Program-made: the position numbers and the translations under genes
The notes under the pieces: model-generated
Seen by the model: only the letters and a program-made list of their open reading frames with translations
Databases searched by the model: none
What the model was told of the DNA's origin: nothing
In this document: positions 44,159-52,481 of the stretch, piece after piece
Position numbering within the stretch: position 1 is the first letter of the stretch
How the letters are laid out: the number at the start of each line of letters is the position of its first letter
Assembly (NCBI RefSeq): GCF_019891395.1
Contig: NZ_CP078143.1
Coordinates: 620,001 to 684,000 of the forward strand
Direction: 5' to 3'
Origin: Nitratireductor kimnyeongensis
GTDB lineage: Bacteria > Pseudomonadota > Alphaproteobacteria > Rhizobiales > Rhizobiaceae
Length of the DNA stretch: 64,000 bases

Positions 44159-44533
44159 ATGAAGCCGCGTGAAAACCTCGTTCGACTGAAGCAGTTTCAG
44201 GTTAATGAGAAGCGCCGCCGCATGGCACAGCTGGATTCGATGATTGCCGAGTTCGACCGCATGGCTGCGGAACTGGATGCGCAGATCATTTCAGAGGAAA
44301 CGAAGGCCGGTATCACCGATCTCAATCACTTCGCCTACCCGACATTCGCCAAGGCAGCGCGTCTGCGCCGCGACAACCTGCGCACCTCGCAGGCGGAACT
44401 CGTCGAACAGCGCAAATCCGCCGAGGCGGAACTTTCCGAAGCTGAAGCCGAGCTCGCCAAGGCCGAAGCGCTTGAAAACCGCGACGGGCGCGGCCGTCAG
44501 GAGACTGCAGCCTCCCGCGCGATGACTGGCTGA
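44159..44533 (+). CDS. fliJ: FliJ-like flagellar export protein
   Basis: The 124-residue protein is mostly charged coiled coil (MKPRENLVRLKQFQVNEKRRRMAQLDSMIAEFDRM ... SAEAELSEAEAELAKAEAL). The opening matches the rhizobial FliJ annotated next to ctrA. FliJ is a soluble part of the flagellar type III export apparatus that escorts chaperones and links to the ATPase FliI. The start at MKPRENL is chosen over an upstream GTG. The gene is far from any other flagellar gene in view, and its placement opposite ctrA suggests CtrA control. Confidence 0.78.
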   Translation: MKPRENLVRLKQFQVNEKRRRMAQLDSMIAEFDRMAAELDAQIISEETKAGITDLNHFAYPTFAKAARLRRDNLRTSQAELVEQRKSAEAELSEAEAELAKAEALENRDGRGRQETAASRAMTG

Positions 44534-44573
44534 TCCCGCTCCCACGAACACATCTTGTCGCTGAACCGGTTCT

Positions 44574-44600
44574 AACGGTAGGGATATCCCTGCCGTTTTT
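44574..44600 (+). terminator. Terminator after fliJ
   Basis: The inverted repeat AACGGTAGGGA/TCCCTGCCGTT (one internal mismatch) around TA forms a stem ending in TTTTT, 40 bp after the fliJ stop. Confidence 0.8.
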
Positions 44601-44694
44601 GCGTTGTTCATGAAAAAGAGCCGGATTCACAGGCGTTTCTGAAACAACCCAGACGGTCCGGAGACCTCTCAGGATCGATCAGCGCACCGCGCCC

Positions 44695-44728
44695 GCAAAA
44701 AAGGGCCGGCGCAAAACGCCGGCCCTTT
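44695..44728 (-). terminator. Terminator after sciP
   Basis: AAAGGGCCGGCG (44700-44711) and CGCCGGCCCTTT (44717-44728) form a perfect 12-bp stem with a five-base loop. On the minus strand it is followed by six U, so it terminates sciP. Confidence 0.85.
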
Positions 44729-44787
44729 CGGGTTTGAACAGCGACCGACGCGGTTTCCATTTATCGTGGAAATGCGCCGAAAGCTGA

Positions 44788-45063
44788 TCAATGTCGATAT
44801 TGCTGGATGCGTGTTGTCCGCAGCCCCGCCAGGCCATGATCATCGATAGACGCCTGCCATGAGAGGAATTCCTCCACCGTCAGACGATAACGCTGACAGG
44901 CTTCCTCAAGACTCAAAAGCCCACCGCGCACTGCGGCCACCACTTCCGCCTTGCGACGGATTACCCACCTGCGCGTATTGCTCGGCGGCAGATCCGCAAT
45001 TGTCAGCGGGCTGCCATCCGGGCCGATGACATATTTTACGCGCGGTCGAACCATTTCGGTCAT
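44788..45063 (-). CDS. sciP: CtrA inhibitor SciP (DUF1153)
   Basis: The 91-residue protein begins MTEMVRPRVKYVIGPDGSPL and has a helix-turn-helix (RRKAEVVAAVRGGLLSLEEACQRYRLTVEEFLSWQ) and the ending RTTRIQQYRH. This is the DUF1153 family, whose Caulobacter member SciP binds CtrA and stops it activating promoters in G1. In Caulobacter sciP is itself a CtrA target. It is 1.1 kb from ctrA here, with a tandem array of TAA half-sites upstream. Length and sequence are as expected. Confidence 0.92.
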   Translation of the reverse strand: MTEMVRPRVKYVIGPDGSPLTIADLPPSNTRRWVIRRKAEVVAAVRGGLLSLEEACQRYRLTVEEFLSWQASIDDHGLAGLRTTRIQQYRH

Positions 45064-45125
45064 AGTACTCTCTACCTGAACTCAAGACCCGATACACAAG
45101 CTACTGCGCCGGCTTTAAAATTTGC

Positions 45126-45152
45126 CTAAACACATGGTAAGCATACGGTAAC
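45126..45152 (-). promoter_or_regulatory. Tandem degenerate CtrA half-sites upstream of sciP
   Basis: On the plus strand CTAA, GTAA and GTAAC follow each other with exactly seven bases between each (11-bp period). On the minus strand they read TTAC-N7-TTAC-N7-TTAG. Each half-site has one mismatch to TTAA. The array lies 63-89 bp upstream of the sciP ATG. Confidence 0.4.
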
Positions 45153-45351
45153 GGACATGAATCCCGCGTTAGGAATTTGTCGCCTATTTGTTTCAAATTG
45201 CGCCGGCCCGCGCGGAAAACCTCCGGGAAACCGGGGCTTGGCACCGCATGGCTCTGGTTAACCTTCGGGCTGGCAGCACACGGATCCTTGACCTATATTC
45301 GCCGCATTGGCATGTAATCGGCCACGATCAAAGACAAAGAAGATCAAACAA

Positions 45352-46533
45352 ATGAACAGCCTCGACCTGCCCGGACGCCCGCAGGACTGCCGAATCGTGG
45401 TGGCCATGTCAGGCGGCGTGGACTCCTCCGTCGTTGCCGGCATCCTCGCCAAACAGGGCTATGACGTCGTCGGCGTCACGCTACAGCTCTATGATCATGG
45501 CGAGTCCGCCCATCGTCCGGGCTCCTGTTGCGCCGGTCAGGACATCGATGATGCACGCCGTGTCGCAGAGACGCTGGGCATCCCCCACTATGTGTTGAAT
45601 TACGAGCAGCGCTTTCGCGAGGCCGTGATCGACCCCTTCGCTCAAAGCTATGTCGCCGGCGAAACGCCGATCCCCTGCGTTTCGTGCAATCAGACCGTGA
45701 AATTCGCCGATCTTCTGGAGACGGCACGCGACCTCGGCGCCGATGCGCTCGCCACCGGCCACTATATCCGCAGCCGCGCCAATGGCGCCCACCGTGCACT
45801 GACGCGGCCGGTGGATGCAGATCGCGACCAGAGCTATTTCCTTTTCGCGACCACGCAAGAGCAAATCGACTATCTGCGTTTTCCGTTGGGCGGGCTCTCC
45901 AAACCAGAGGTGCGCGCCATTGCCGAAGACATGGGGTTGAGCGTCGCCACCAAGCAGGACAGCCAGGACATCTGCTTCGTCCCGCGGGGCAAATATTCGG
46001 ACATCATCAGCAAGCTGAAGCCCGAGGCCGCGACGCCGGGTGAAATCGTGCACCTGGACGGACGCAAACTCGGCCGCCACGACGGCGTGATGCATTACAC
46101 GATCGGCCAGAGGCGCGGTATCGGCGTCGCCACGGGTGAACCGCTCTACGTGGTGCATCTGGATGCTGATAATGCGCGCGTCATTGTCGGCCCGCGAGAG
46201 GCGCTGGAAACGCACAAGGTGTTCTTGCGCCAGGTGAACTGGCTGGGCGATGGGCCGCTTGACGAGTTGCCCGCAGATGGGATGGAGGTCTTTGCCAAGG
46301 TGCGTTCGACCCGCCCACCGCGCCCTGCCGTGCTGCATCACGCAGACGGCAAAACCTGGGTTGAACTGACCGAGGGCGAGGCAGGCGTCGCTCCCGGGCA
46401 GGCTTGCGTGCTTTACTCCGATGAAGGCAATGAGGCCCGCGTCTTTGGCGGTGGCTTCATCGAGCGTTCGGAAAGAGGGCGGGAAGCCGAAGCACAGCTC
46501 ACACGCCTGGCAGCAGCCGCCCACAGCGCATAA
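45352..46533 (+). CDS. mnmA: tRNA-specific 2-thiouridylase MnmA
   Basis: The 393-residue enzyme has the PP-loop SGGVDSSV near residue 20 and the catalytic cysteines in [12 protein letters not shown] and [10 protein letters not shown]. It ends in the usual beta-barrel. It thiolates U34 of tRNA-Lys, -Glu and -Gln at the wobble position. I use the ATG at [10 protein letters not shown]; 15 upstream codons are open but not conserved in type. A TTAACC half-site and the sciP promoter lie in its 288-bp upstream gap. Confidence 0.95.
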   Translation: MNSLDLPGRPQDCRIVVAMSGGVDSSVVAGILAKQGYDVVGVTLQLYDHGESAHRPGSCCAGQDIDDARRVAETLGIPHYVLNYEQRFREAVIDPFAQSYVAGETPIPCVSCNQTVKFADLLETARDLGADALATGHYIRSRANGAHRALTRPVDADRDQSYFLFATTQEQIDYLRFPLGGLSKPEVRAIAEDMGLSVATKQDSQDICFVPRGKYSDIISKLKPEAATPGEIVHLDGRKLGRHDGVMHYTIGQRRGIGVATGEPLYVVHLDADNARVIVGPREALETHKVFLRQVNWLGDGPLDELPADGMEVFAKVRSTRPPRPAVLHHADGKTWVELTEGEAGVAPGQACVLYSDEGNEARVFGGGFIERSERGREAEAQLTRLAAAAHSA

Positions 46534-46634
46534 GGTTCTCTTCGCCTGCGTTCGCGGTTGGTGGCCTGCAAGGAGCGGGCAATCTTGCTACAATGGGCAG
46601 TGGCTGGAAAAATTACACTGGCTGACGAGACGCG

Positions 46635-47588
46635 TCAGCCATGCGTTACAGAACCGGCCGTCAGGATACGCAGAACCTCGATGGCCTCTTCGCCCGTCGT
46701 GCGCGGCTCGCTCCTTGTTTCGATGCAGTCGAGAAAATGCTGCAGCTCACGCGTCAGCGGCATCCCTTCTTCCACATCCACATAGGTTGGCTCGTTGGTG
46801 GTGAACGCCCAGTGGCCGCTATCCTGCCAGACCGCATGGCGATAGACGGCGAGCTTCCGCCCCCAAGGCTCCACATCATCGAACACCGCCATCGCCTTGT
46901 CGCCGACAACCGTCAGACGGCGTTCACGATAGGGGTTAAGCCGCGAGGTGAAGAGGTGGCTGCGCAGGCCACCGGGGAATCGCATGTGGAGATGCGCGAA
47001 ATCGCTCAGATGATCGAGCAGCGCCGCCCCCTCGCCCCGCACCTCTTCGGGTGCCGCTCCCGTCAGCGCCAGGATCATCGAGAGATCGTGCGGTGCAAGA
47101 TCCCACAGAGCGTCATTCTCGGTATGAAATTTGCCAAGCCCCAGACGATGGGAATGAATATAGCGGATCTCGCCGAGATCGCCCTGGTCGATCAGCGATT
47201 TCAGTTTTTCGAAAGCCGGATGGAAGCGCAGCACATGGCCGACCATGATGATGCGCCCCGTTTCACGCGCCACGGAAACCGAGCGCTCGGCATCCTCGAC
47301 AGTCAGCGCTATGGGTTTCTCAACCAGGACATCCTTGCCCGAACGCATGGCCCGAATGGCATATTCGGCATGAAACTGTGGCGGCAAGGCAAGCACGATC
47401 GCGTCGATATCGGCATGCTCGAAGAGCGCGTCGGGTGAGATCGCCACGCATTCATGTTCGCTGGCAAAGCCTTCAGCCCGCGCCTCATTGGCGTCAGACA
47501 CGGCAGCCAGCACTCCCAGAGACTTAAGCGTGCGAATGTGGTTCGAGCCCCAATAGCCACATCCGAGTACGGCAATACGCGGTTTCAT
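46635..47588 (-). CDS. Gfo/Idh/MocA-family oxidoreductase
   Basis: The 317-residue protein has the Rossmann motif VLGCGYWGSNHIRTL at the start, VEKPIALTVEDAE with the Lys of the EKP motif, and a C-terminal beta-sheet domain (RLTVVGDKAMAVFDDVEPW). It is close in layout to the dehydrogenases that oxidise UDP-N-acetyl sugars or inositol-like sugars. The substrate is unknown, and no sugar-nucleotide genes are adjacent. The start at MKPRIAVLGCG is chosen over an upstream ATG that adds 12 residues. Confidence 0.87.
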   Translation of the reverse strand: MKPRIAVLGCGYWGSNHIRTLKSLGVLAAVSDANEARAEGFASEHECVAISPDALFEHADIDAIVLALPPQFHAEYAIRAMRSGKDVLVEKPIALTVEDAERSVSVARETGRIIMVGHVLRFHPAFEKLKSLIDQGDLGEIRYIHSHRLGLGKFHTENDALWDLAPHDLSMILALTGAAPEEVRGEGAALLDHLSDFAHLHMRFPGGLRSHLFTSRLNPYRERRLTVVGDKAMAVFDDVEPWGRKLAVYRHAVWQDSGHWAFTTNEPTYVDVEEGMPLTRELQHFLDCIETRSEPRTTGEEAIEVLRILTAGSVTHG

Positions 47589-47817
47589 AAAATCCTTCGC
47601 CCAAGATTTTGGCGCAGAAAACACATACAGACGCGGCCCTCGCGACTCAACCCTGCCCGTGAAATCCGGCCCATTTCTTCAGGGAAATCGTTAGCCTGGA
47701 CAAATTCCCCCAAGAAACGGTGAAGCCCGCTTGACACGACAGACACCGCCCCCTTATATCCGCGCGTCTTCATGAGGCACCGAACCGGTTTCGAAACGGG
47801 TTCCCAAGCCTCCAGGC

Positions 47818-47894
47818 GGCGGAGTAGCTCAGTCGGTTAGAGCAGAGGAATCATAATCCTTGTGTCGGGGGTTCGAATCCCTCCTCCGCTACCA
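47818..47894 (+). tRNA. tRNA-Met (anticodon CAT)
   Basis: The cloverleaf is complete: acceptor GGCGGAG/CTCCGCT, D arm AGCTCAGTCGGTTAGAGC, anticodon stem GAGGA/TCCTT with loop ATCATAA, T arm GGGGGTTCGAATCCCTC and an encoded CCA. The CAT anticodon could be elongator tRNA-Met or tRNA-Ile2 (lysidine-modified); the GGCGG acceptor favours elongator Met as in other rhizobia. An integrase fragment follows 90 bp after its 3' end, so it is a probable attachment site. Confidence 0.93.
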
Positions 47895-47984
47895 CTGGAA
47901 GCATTTTACCAACATCGGGCCGTTACAAAGAGCGGGAATTCCAGCCGATGTAATACATCTCGAACAATTGTACGCGGAGATGTC

Positions 47985-48198
47985 ATGGCCTCTGCTTCCT
48001 ATATCACCCGCCATGAAGACCGTTATTACCTTCAGGTTCGACTGGGCCGTACATCTGCTCGCCGGGCAGTTCGATAGAGTCTCGTTAAGGCCCAGCAATG
48101 CCTCGCTCTTCCCAAAAAAAGTCCGGCAGCTGAAGGCCTACCTTCAGCAGCTTCGGCTAATCACTCCGGAGGAGCTGCGGGCGCGGCAGAATTCTTAA
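47985..48198 (+). pseudogene. Tyrosine integrase, N-terminal relic
   Basis: Codons from the ATG at 47985 read MASASYITRHEDRYYLQVRL and then stop at 48075. In the next frame the sequence resumes QFDRVSLRPSNASLFPKKVR and RQLKAYLQQLRLITPEELR to 48198. The combined text resembles the N-terminal (arm-binding, DUF6538-like) part of phage-type integrases. No catalytic domain follows. It lies directly after a tRNA, the usual place for the integrase of an integrated element, so it is probably the remains of one. Confidence 0.6.
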
Positions 48199-48469
48199 GC
48201 GCTTCAGAAGAAGCTGAACCGCCGGGCACTGGCTCAGCCGCTCCGGGTTCGCCGGAGGCTCCAACTCCTGAGTAGTATGGAGCATCATGAGCAGAGCGCC
48301 CTCCCGTTGACAGATCATAATCGGGTGTACACCGGAACTGCTCGCCAGCTGCGGGAAAATCTCTCCCTCCATCAAGGTTTGAAACGTTACCTTGGAGTTG
48401 AGCTGGGAAGCGTGCTTCTTGCTTTATGACATTTCCGACCTTCTCAGGGTCGAAGGCAGGCGGCTGCAA
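48161..48469 (-). CDS. Doubtful small ORF
   Basis: An open frame of 102 codons lies between the integrase relic and the aldehyde dehydrogenase. The product is Gly/Ala/Pro/Ser-rich with a low-complexity end (GGSASSEALKNSAAPAAPPE), and I recognise no domain. It overlaps the relic by 38 bp. It may be chance, or a fragment of the same decayed element. Confidence 0.2.
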   Translation of the reverse strand: MQPPAFDPEKVGNVIKQEARFPAQLQGNVSNLDGGRDFPAAGEQFRCTPDYDLSTGGRSAHDAPYYSGVGASGEPGAAEPVPGGSASSEALKNSAAPAAPPE

Positions 48470-48547
48470 TTCAAAACTTGCGACAGCGCATCTTTTTTGC
48501 GGACGCTCATCTCCATTTCCAAGAAACCGGCCCCCTGCCAGGCAAAT

Positions 48548-49984
48548 TCAGTTTGCTTCCGAAAAAATATGTTTGGTTTCGAGGAAGTCATTGAGAGCCT
48601 CAACGCCATGCATGCGACCAAGCCCGCTCTGTTTGAAGCCTCCCGTCTCCGCTTCGGCAAACAGCCGATTGTGCGAATTGATCCAGACGGTTCCGAATTT
48701 CAACGCGCGGGCAACCCGTTGCGCCCTTGCAAGGTCCGCCGTCCACAGGCTCGCAGCAAGGCCCAGGCGCGTGGCGTTTGCTTTGGCGATTGCTTCAGCT
48801 TCACCCTCGAACCGCTCGATGACAAGCAGCGGACCAAACAGTTCCTCCTGTACAAACTTGCTCGATAGATCGTTTATGGCGACGAGCGACGGCGCGATGA
48901 ACGCGCCCTTTCCTTCGCGGACTTCCCCCCTGACGATGACATCTCCTTCGGCGGCGGCTTCGTCGAGCAACGCAGCAATCCGATCACGGGAGCGGATATC
49001 AATCATCGGCCCCATATCGCTGGCCGGGTCTGTTCCCGGGCCGAGCCGCATCTTCGAAAGGCGCTGGGCGATGGCGCTGGCCACCTGATCGTAGACCGGC
49101 GCCTCAACAAGCACACGGCTCACTGCGGTGCACATCTGACCGGCCATGACCGTGGCACAGCGAACGATGGTCGCAACCGAATTCTCGATGTTGGCGTCGG
49201 CGAACACCACGGCAGGTGTCTTGCCGCCCAGCTCGAGCGCAAGACGCTTGAGCGTATCGGCGGCCGCTCGCATGATCGCCTTGCCCGTGCTCACCGATCC
49301 GGTAAACGATATGATGTCGATGTCGCCATGCTCGGCCATGGCGCGGCCAACGGCATCGCCGGACTCGTTGACCGAGTTCAACACGCCCGCTGGCACCCCC
49401 TCGACCGCCAGAGTTTCCATGAGCACAGCATTGGTAAGCGATGTCTGCGGTGCGGGCTTGACCACGGTGGTGCACCCAGCGGCCAGGGCCGGCGCAAGAC
49501 TGCGTATCAGCAGCGTAATCGGCGCGTTCCACGGCACGATCACTCCGGCGACTCCGCCCGGCTCACGGGCATAGATTGACTGCTGGCCCTCATCGATTTC
49601 CTGAACGCGCCCGAAGATGAGGCGTGACAGCCCCGCGTAGTAGCGCAACTCCGAAACGGCGGCATTGAGTTCATGATCGATCTCACGCCCGAGTTTGCCG
49701 GACTCGGCAATTGCGATGGATTTGATCAAGCCCCTGCGCGCTTCGACCGCATCGGCCATGGCCAGAAGCACATCCGAGCGCAGACGCGGCCTCGCCGCCC
49801 ATCCGCCCTTCTCGAAAGCCGTACGAGCGGCCGCCACCGCTTGGTTCACGAGCGCTGGCGAACCGGAACGGTAACGGCTCGCTTCGGTACCATCCGCAGG
49901 GTTGGTTGTCGCAAGAATTCCTTCGGCGGCGTCCTCGATCCAGACGCCCCCAATATAATGATTAGCTATACGAATGGAATCCAT
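48548..49984 (-). CDS. Aldehyde dehydrogenase
   Basis: The protein of about 478 residues is an NAD(P)-dependent aldehyde dehydrogenase. The VIVPWNAPI segment, the catalytic Glu in LELGGKTP and the catalytic Cys in AGQMCTAVSR are all present, and NSHNRLFAEAETGGFKQSG closes the domain. It would oxidise an aldehyde to an acid, perhaps one produced by the adjacent catabolic operon, which is transcribed divergently 124 bp away. The ATG at 49984 has GGGAGG upstream; a GTG two codons earlier is possible. Confidence 0.9.
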   Translation of the reverse strand: MDSIRIANHYIGGVWIEDAAEGILATTNPADGTEASRYRSGSPALVNQAVAAARTAFEKGGWAARPRLRSDVLLAMADAVEARRGLIKSIAIAESGKLGREIDHELNAAVSELRYYAGLSRLIFGRVQEIDEGQQSIYAREPGGVAGVIVPWNAPITLLIRSLAPALAAGCTTVVKPAPQTSLTNAVLMETLAVEGVPAGVLNSVNESGDAVGRAMAEHGDIDIISFTGSVSTGKAIMRAAADTLKRLALELGGKTPAVVFADANIENSVATIVRCATVMAGQMCTAVSRVLVEAPVYDQVASAIAQRLSKMRLGPGTDPASDMGPMIDIRSRDRIAALLDEAAAEGDVIVRGEVREGKGAFIAPSLVAINDLSSKFVQEELFGPLLVIERFEGEAEAIAKANATRLGLAASLWTADLARAQRVARALKFGTVWINSHNRLFAEAETGGFKQSGLGRMHGVEALNDFLETKHIFSEAN

Positions 49985-50056
49985 ACCCACCTCCCTTGAT
50001 CACGAAATTCCCTTCTATCCGCAACCGATCCAGCCGTAAAGCAGGCAATTCCTGCG

Positions 50057-50102
50057 TTGACAAACATGAGGATCGCTTATTTAATTAGTAAGACAAACTA
50101 AT
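50057..50102 (+). promoter_or_regulatory. Promoter and candidate MarR operator of the catabolic operon
   Basis: TTGACA (50057-50062), a 17-base spacer and TTTAAT (50080-50085) form a near-consensus promoter. ATTAGT (50084-50089) and ACTAAT (50097-50102) are perfect inverted arms seven bases apart that overlap the -10 and start region. The operon ends with a MarR gene, which could bind here. Confidence 0.6.
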
Positions 50103-50114
50103 AAAGAAAAAGGA

Positions 50115-51392
50115 ATGTCTGGGGTGGAAAGTAAGCCGGTAATTATCGTAGGTGCGGGCCCCACGGGACTGGCTCTTGCAGCCCGCTTGGGTATGGACGA
50201 TGTGCCTTGCATTTTGCTGGAGGCTGAACCCGATTTGACGGTGGATCTGCGGGCAGGCTCCTTTCACCCCCCAACGATCGAAATGCTGACGGAGCTTGGG
50301 ATTGGCGAAACCATGCATCGCGAAGCGATCAAGGTACCGGTGTGGCAGGTGCGGGACCGCATCGCGGGCGTGGTGGCTGAATTCGACCTGTCTCTTCTGT
50401 CGAACGACACGCCCTATCCCTATCGCCTGCATCTCGAACAGCACAGGCTTACGCCGATCCTGCTGGACAGGATCCGCAAGGATTTGTCCAGCGTCGAAAT
50501 CCGCTTCGATGAAGTCGTAACCGAGGTCGCTCAGGACGACGGCGGCGTAACCGTAAAGACCGCGAATGGCGAAACGCTGCGCGGTGCTTTTCTTGTCGGG
50601 TGCGATGGTGCGCGCAGTGTCGTGCGCGCGGCCATGAAAGTCGATTTCGCAGGTTTTACCTGGCCCGAGCGCTTCCTTGTCGCCAGCACGACGTTCGATC
50701 TCGGCGAGTGGGGCTTTGCCGGGGCGGGCTATATCGCTGATCCTGACAACTGGGCGGCCGTGTTCATCGTTCCCGATGATGGCCCTCCCGGACTTTGGCG
50801 CATTGCCTACGGCACCGATCCCGCGATACCGGATGAACAGGTCATGGCACCGGCCTCCATACAGGAGCGGCTTGGAACCATCATGGAACATGCCGGCCAT
50901 GACGCAGAACCGTTCCCGCTGAAATATGCCTCGACGTATCGCGTACATCAGCGGGTCGCCACGCGATTTACCGAGGGCCGGATCCTGTTGGCGGGAGATG
51001 CGGCGCATCTGAACAATCCGCTGGGAGGGTTCGGGTTGAATGGCAGCGTGCACGATGCCGTCAATCTCGGCGGCAAGCTCGTCGAGATCTACCTCGACGG
51101 TGCCCCTCATGAGGACCTTTTCGACCTTTATGACCGGCAGCGTCGCCCGGTTAACATCAGGGCCGTCCAGTCCATGAGCATTCGCAACAAAAAGCTGCTC
51201 GAGGAGCGGGATCCGGACGTGCGCGCTGCCGAACAGCGAAGGCTGAGGGAGATCGCGGCGAATCCGGAAACCGCACGCGCCTATCTTCTGAACAGTTCAA
51301 TGATCAATTCGGTACGCGAGGCCGCTGCGGTCAAGTCCGGCGCTGCGCCCATGGACGTGCCCCTGAGTATGACCAAGCCCGCGGCAAAATAG
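50115..51392 (+). CDS. FAD-dependent aromatic monooxygenase
   Basis: The 425-residue flavoprotein has the FAD-binding GAGPTGLALAARL near residue 13, the DG motif VGCDGARSVVR and the second FAD motif GRILLAGDAAHLNNPLGGFGLNG. This is the PHBH/UbiH class that hydroxylates aromatic rings with NAD(P)H and oxygen. Given the gentisate-dioxygenase-like gene next to it, a step producing a gentisate-like dihydroxy acid is plausible. Exact substrate unknown. It is the first gene of a long plus-strand operon. Confidence 0.88.
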   Translation: MSGVESKPVIIVGAGPTGLALAARLGMDDVPCILLEAEPDLTVDLRAGSFHPPTIEMLTELGIGETMHREAIKVPVWQVRDRIAGVVAEFDLSLLSNDTPYPYRLHLEQHRLTPILLDRIRKDLSSVEIRFDEVVTEVAQDDGGVTVKTANGETLRGAFLVGCDGARSVVRAAMKVDFAGFTWPERFLVASTTFDLGEWGFAGAGYIADPDNWAAVFIVPDDGPPGLWRIAYGTDPAIPDEQVMAPASIQERLGTIMEHAGHDAEPFPLKYASTYRVHQRVATRFTEGRILLAGDAAHLNNPLGGFGLNGSVHDAVNLGGKLVEIYLDGAPHEDLFDLYDRQRRPVNIRAVQSMSIRNKKLLEERDPDVRAAEQRRLREIAANPETARAYLLNSSMINSVREAAAVKSGAAPMDVPLSMTKPAAK

Positions 51393-51426
51393 CAGGATTT
51401 CACATTGCGAGAGGAGGAGAACACCG

Positions 51427-52476
51427 ATGGCACAGGCTTCCGTTTTCAAGACGTCGGATAACACCCGGCAGGTCTATTACGACAAGATTGCGGGACAGAG
51501 CCTGTCCCCGCTCTGGGAAATCCTCAAGAGCCTGTTGCCTGAAGAGCCGATCACGACGACGAAGGCCCACGCCTGGCGCTGGGAGGATGTCAGGCCATTT
51601 CTTCTTGAATCGGGCGATCTCGTTACGGCTGAAGAAGCCGAGCGTCGCGTGCTCGTCCTCCAGAATCCGGCCTATCCCGGTCAGCCGCGCGTCACGCCCA
51701 CCATCTATGCTGGAATCCAGCTCGTGCTGCCCGGAGAAGTTGCACCAGCGCATCGCCATACGCCATCGGCCTTTCGCCTCATTCTCGAAGGCGACGGCGG
51801 GTATACGATGATCGGCGGCGAGCGTGCCAGGATGCATGTGGGAGACTTTATCATTACCCCGGTATGGGCCTATCACGATCATGGCAATGATGGCGCGGAC
51901 CCGGTCATGTGGCTTGACGGTCTCGATCTGCCGATGGCCCGCACCTTCGAGATCATCAGGGGCGAGGAGCACGAGGTAGACCGGCAGGCGTCGGCGCGGC
52001 CAGAGGGCGATTCGCTGTCGCGTTTCGGATCTGGCCTGCTTCCCCTCGAGGGCGAAAACCCTCATGGTCTGACGTCTCCGGTAATCCGATATCCGTTCGA
52101 GAGAACCCGCGAAGCGCTGCTCGGCAGCGCCGCAGGGCGCGCGCCTGATGCACATACCGCCATTTCCATGCGCTTTTCCAATCCCTTGACGGGAGACTGG
52201 GCGATGCCAACCATCGGCACCTGGATGATGTATCTCCCCGCGGGATTTGAAACAGCCCCCATGCGCTCCACCGATGCCATCGTCGCCAGCGTGATCGAAG
52301 GAGAAGTCCAGATCATGTCCGGCGAGGAGACTTTCGACGCCGGGCCGCGGGACGTCACCGTTATGAAGAACGGAAGCTGGCGGCGCATCAAGGCCATCAA
52401 GGACACATTCCTTTTCTGCTTCTCGGATCGATCCGCGCAGCAAAAGCTCGGCTTTTTCCTGGAAGAGCGGGGTTAG
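51427..52476 (+). CDS. Gentisate 1,2-dioxygenase-like cupin
   Basis: The 349-residue protein has two cupin domains. The N-terminal one has the iron-binding PAHRHTPSAFRLILEG motif and then a DFIITPVWAYHDHGND segment with a third His. The C-terminal cupin looks degenerate. This is the gentisate 1,2-dioxygenase/1-hydroxy-2-naphthoate dioxygenase family, which opens a ring carrying adjacent carboxyl and hydroxyl groups. The product of gentisate would be maleylpyruvate. A GAGGAGG ribosome site precedes the ATG. Confidence 0.88.
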   Translation: MAQASVFKTSDNTRQVYYDKIAGQSLSPLWEILKSLLPEEPITTTKAHAWRWEDVRPFLLESGDLVTAEEAERRVLVLQNPAYPGQPRVTPTIYAGIQLVLPGEVAPAHRHTPSAFRLILEGDGGYTMIGGERARMHVGDFIITPVWAYHDHGNDGADPVMWLDGLDLPMARTFEIIRGEEHEVDRQASARPEGDSLSRFGSGLLPLEGENPHGLTSPVIRYPFERTREALLGSAAGRAPDAHTAISMRFSNPLTGDWAMPTIGTWMMYLPAGFETAPMRSTDAIVASVIEGEVQIMSGEETFDAGPRDVTVMKNGSWRRIKAIKDTFLFCFSDRSAQQKLGFFLEERG

Positions 52477-52481
52477 GCTCC

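Noticed and set aside
47781..47803. AACCGGTTTCGAAACGGGTT dyad just upstream of the tRNA
   Set aside because: It lies at the tRNA promoter, has no T-run and no known operator matches it; I could not assign a role.
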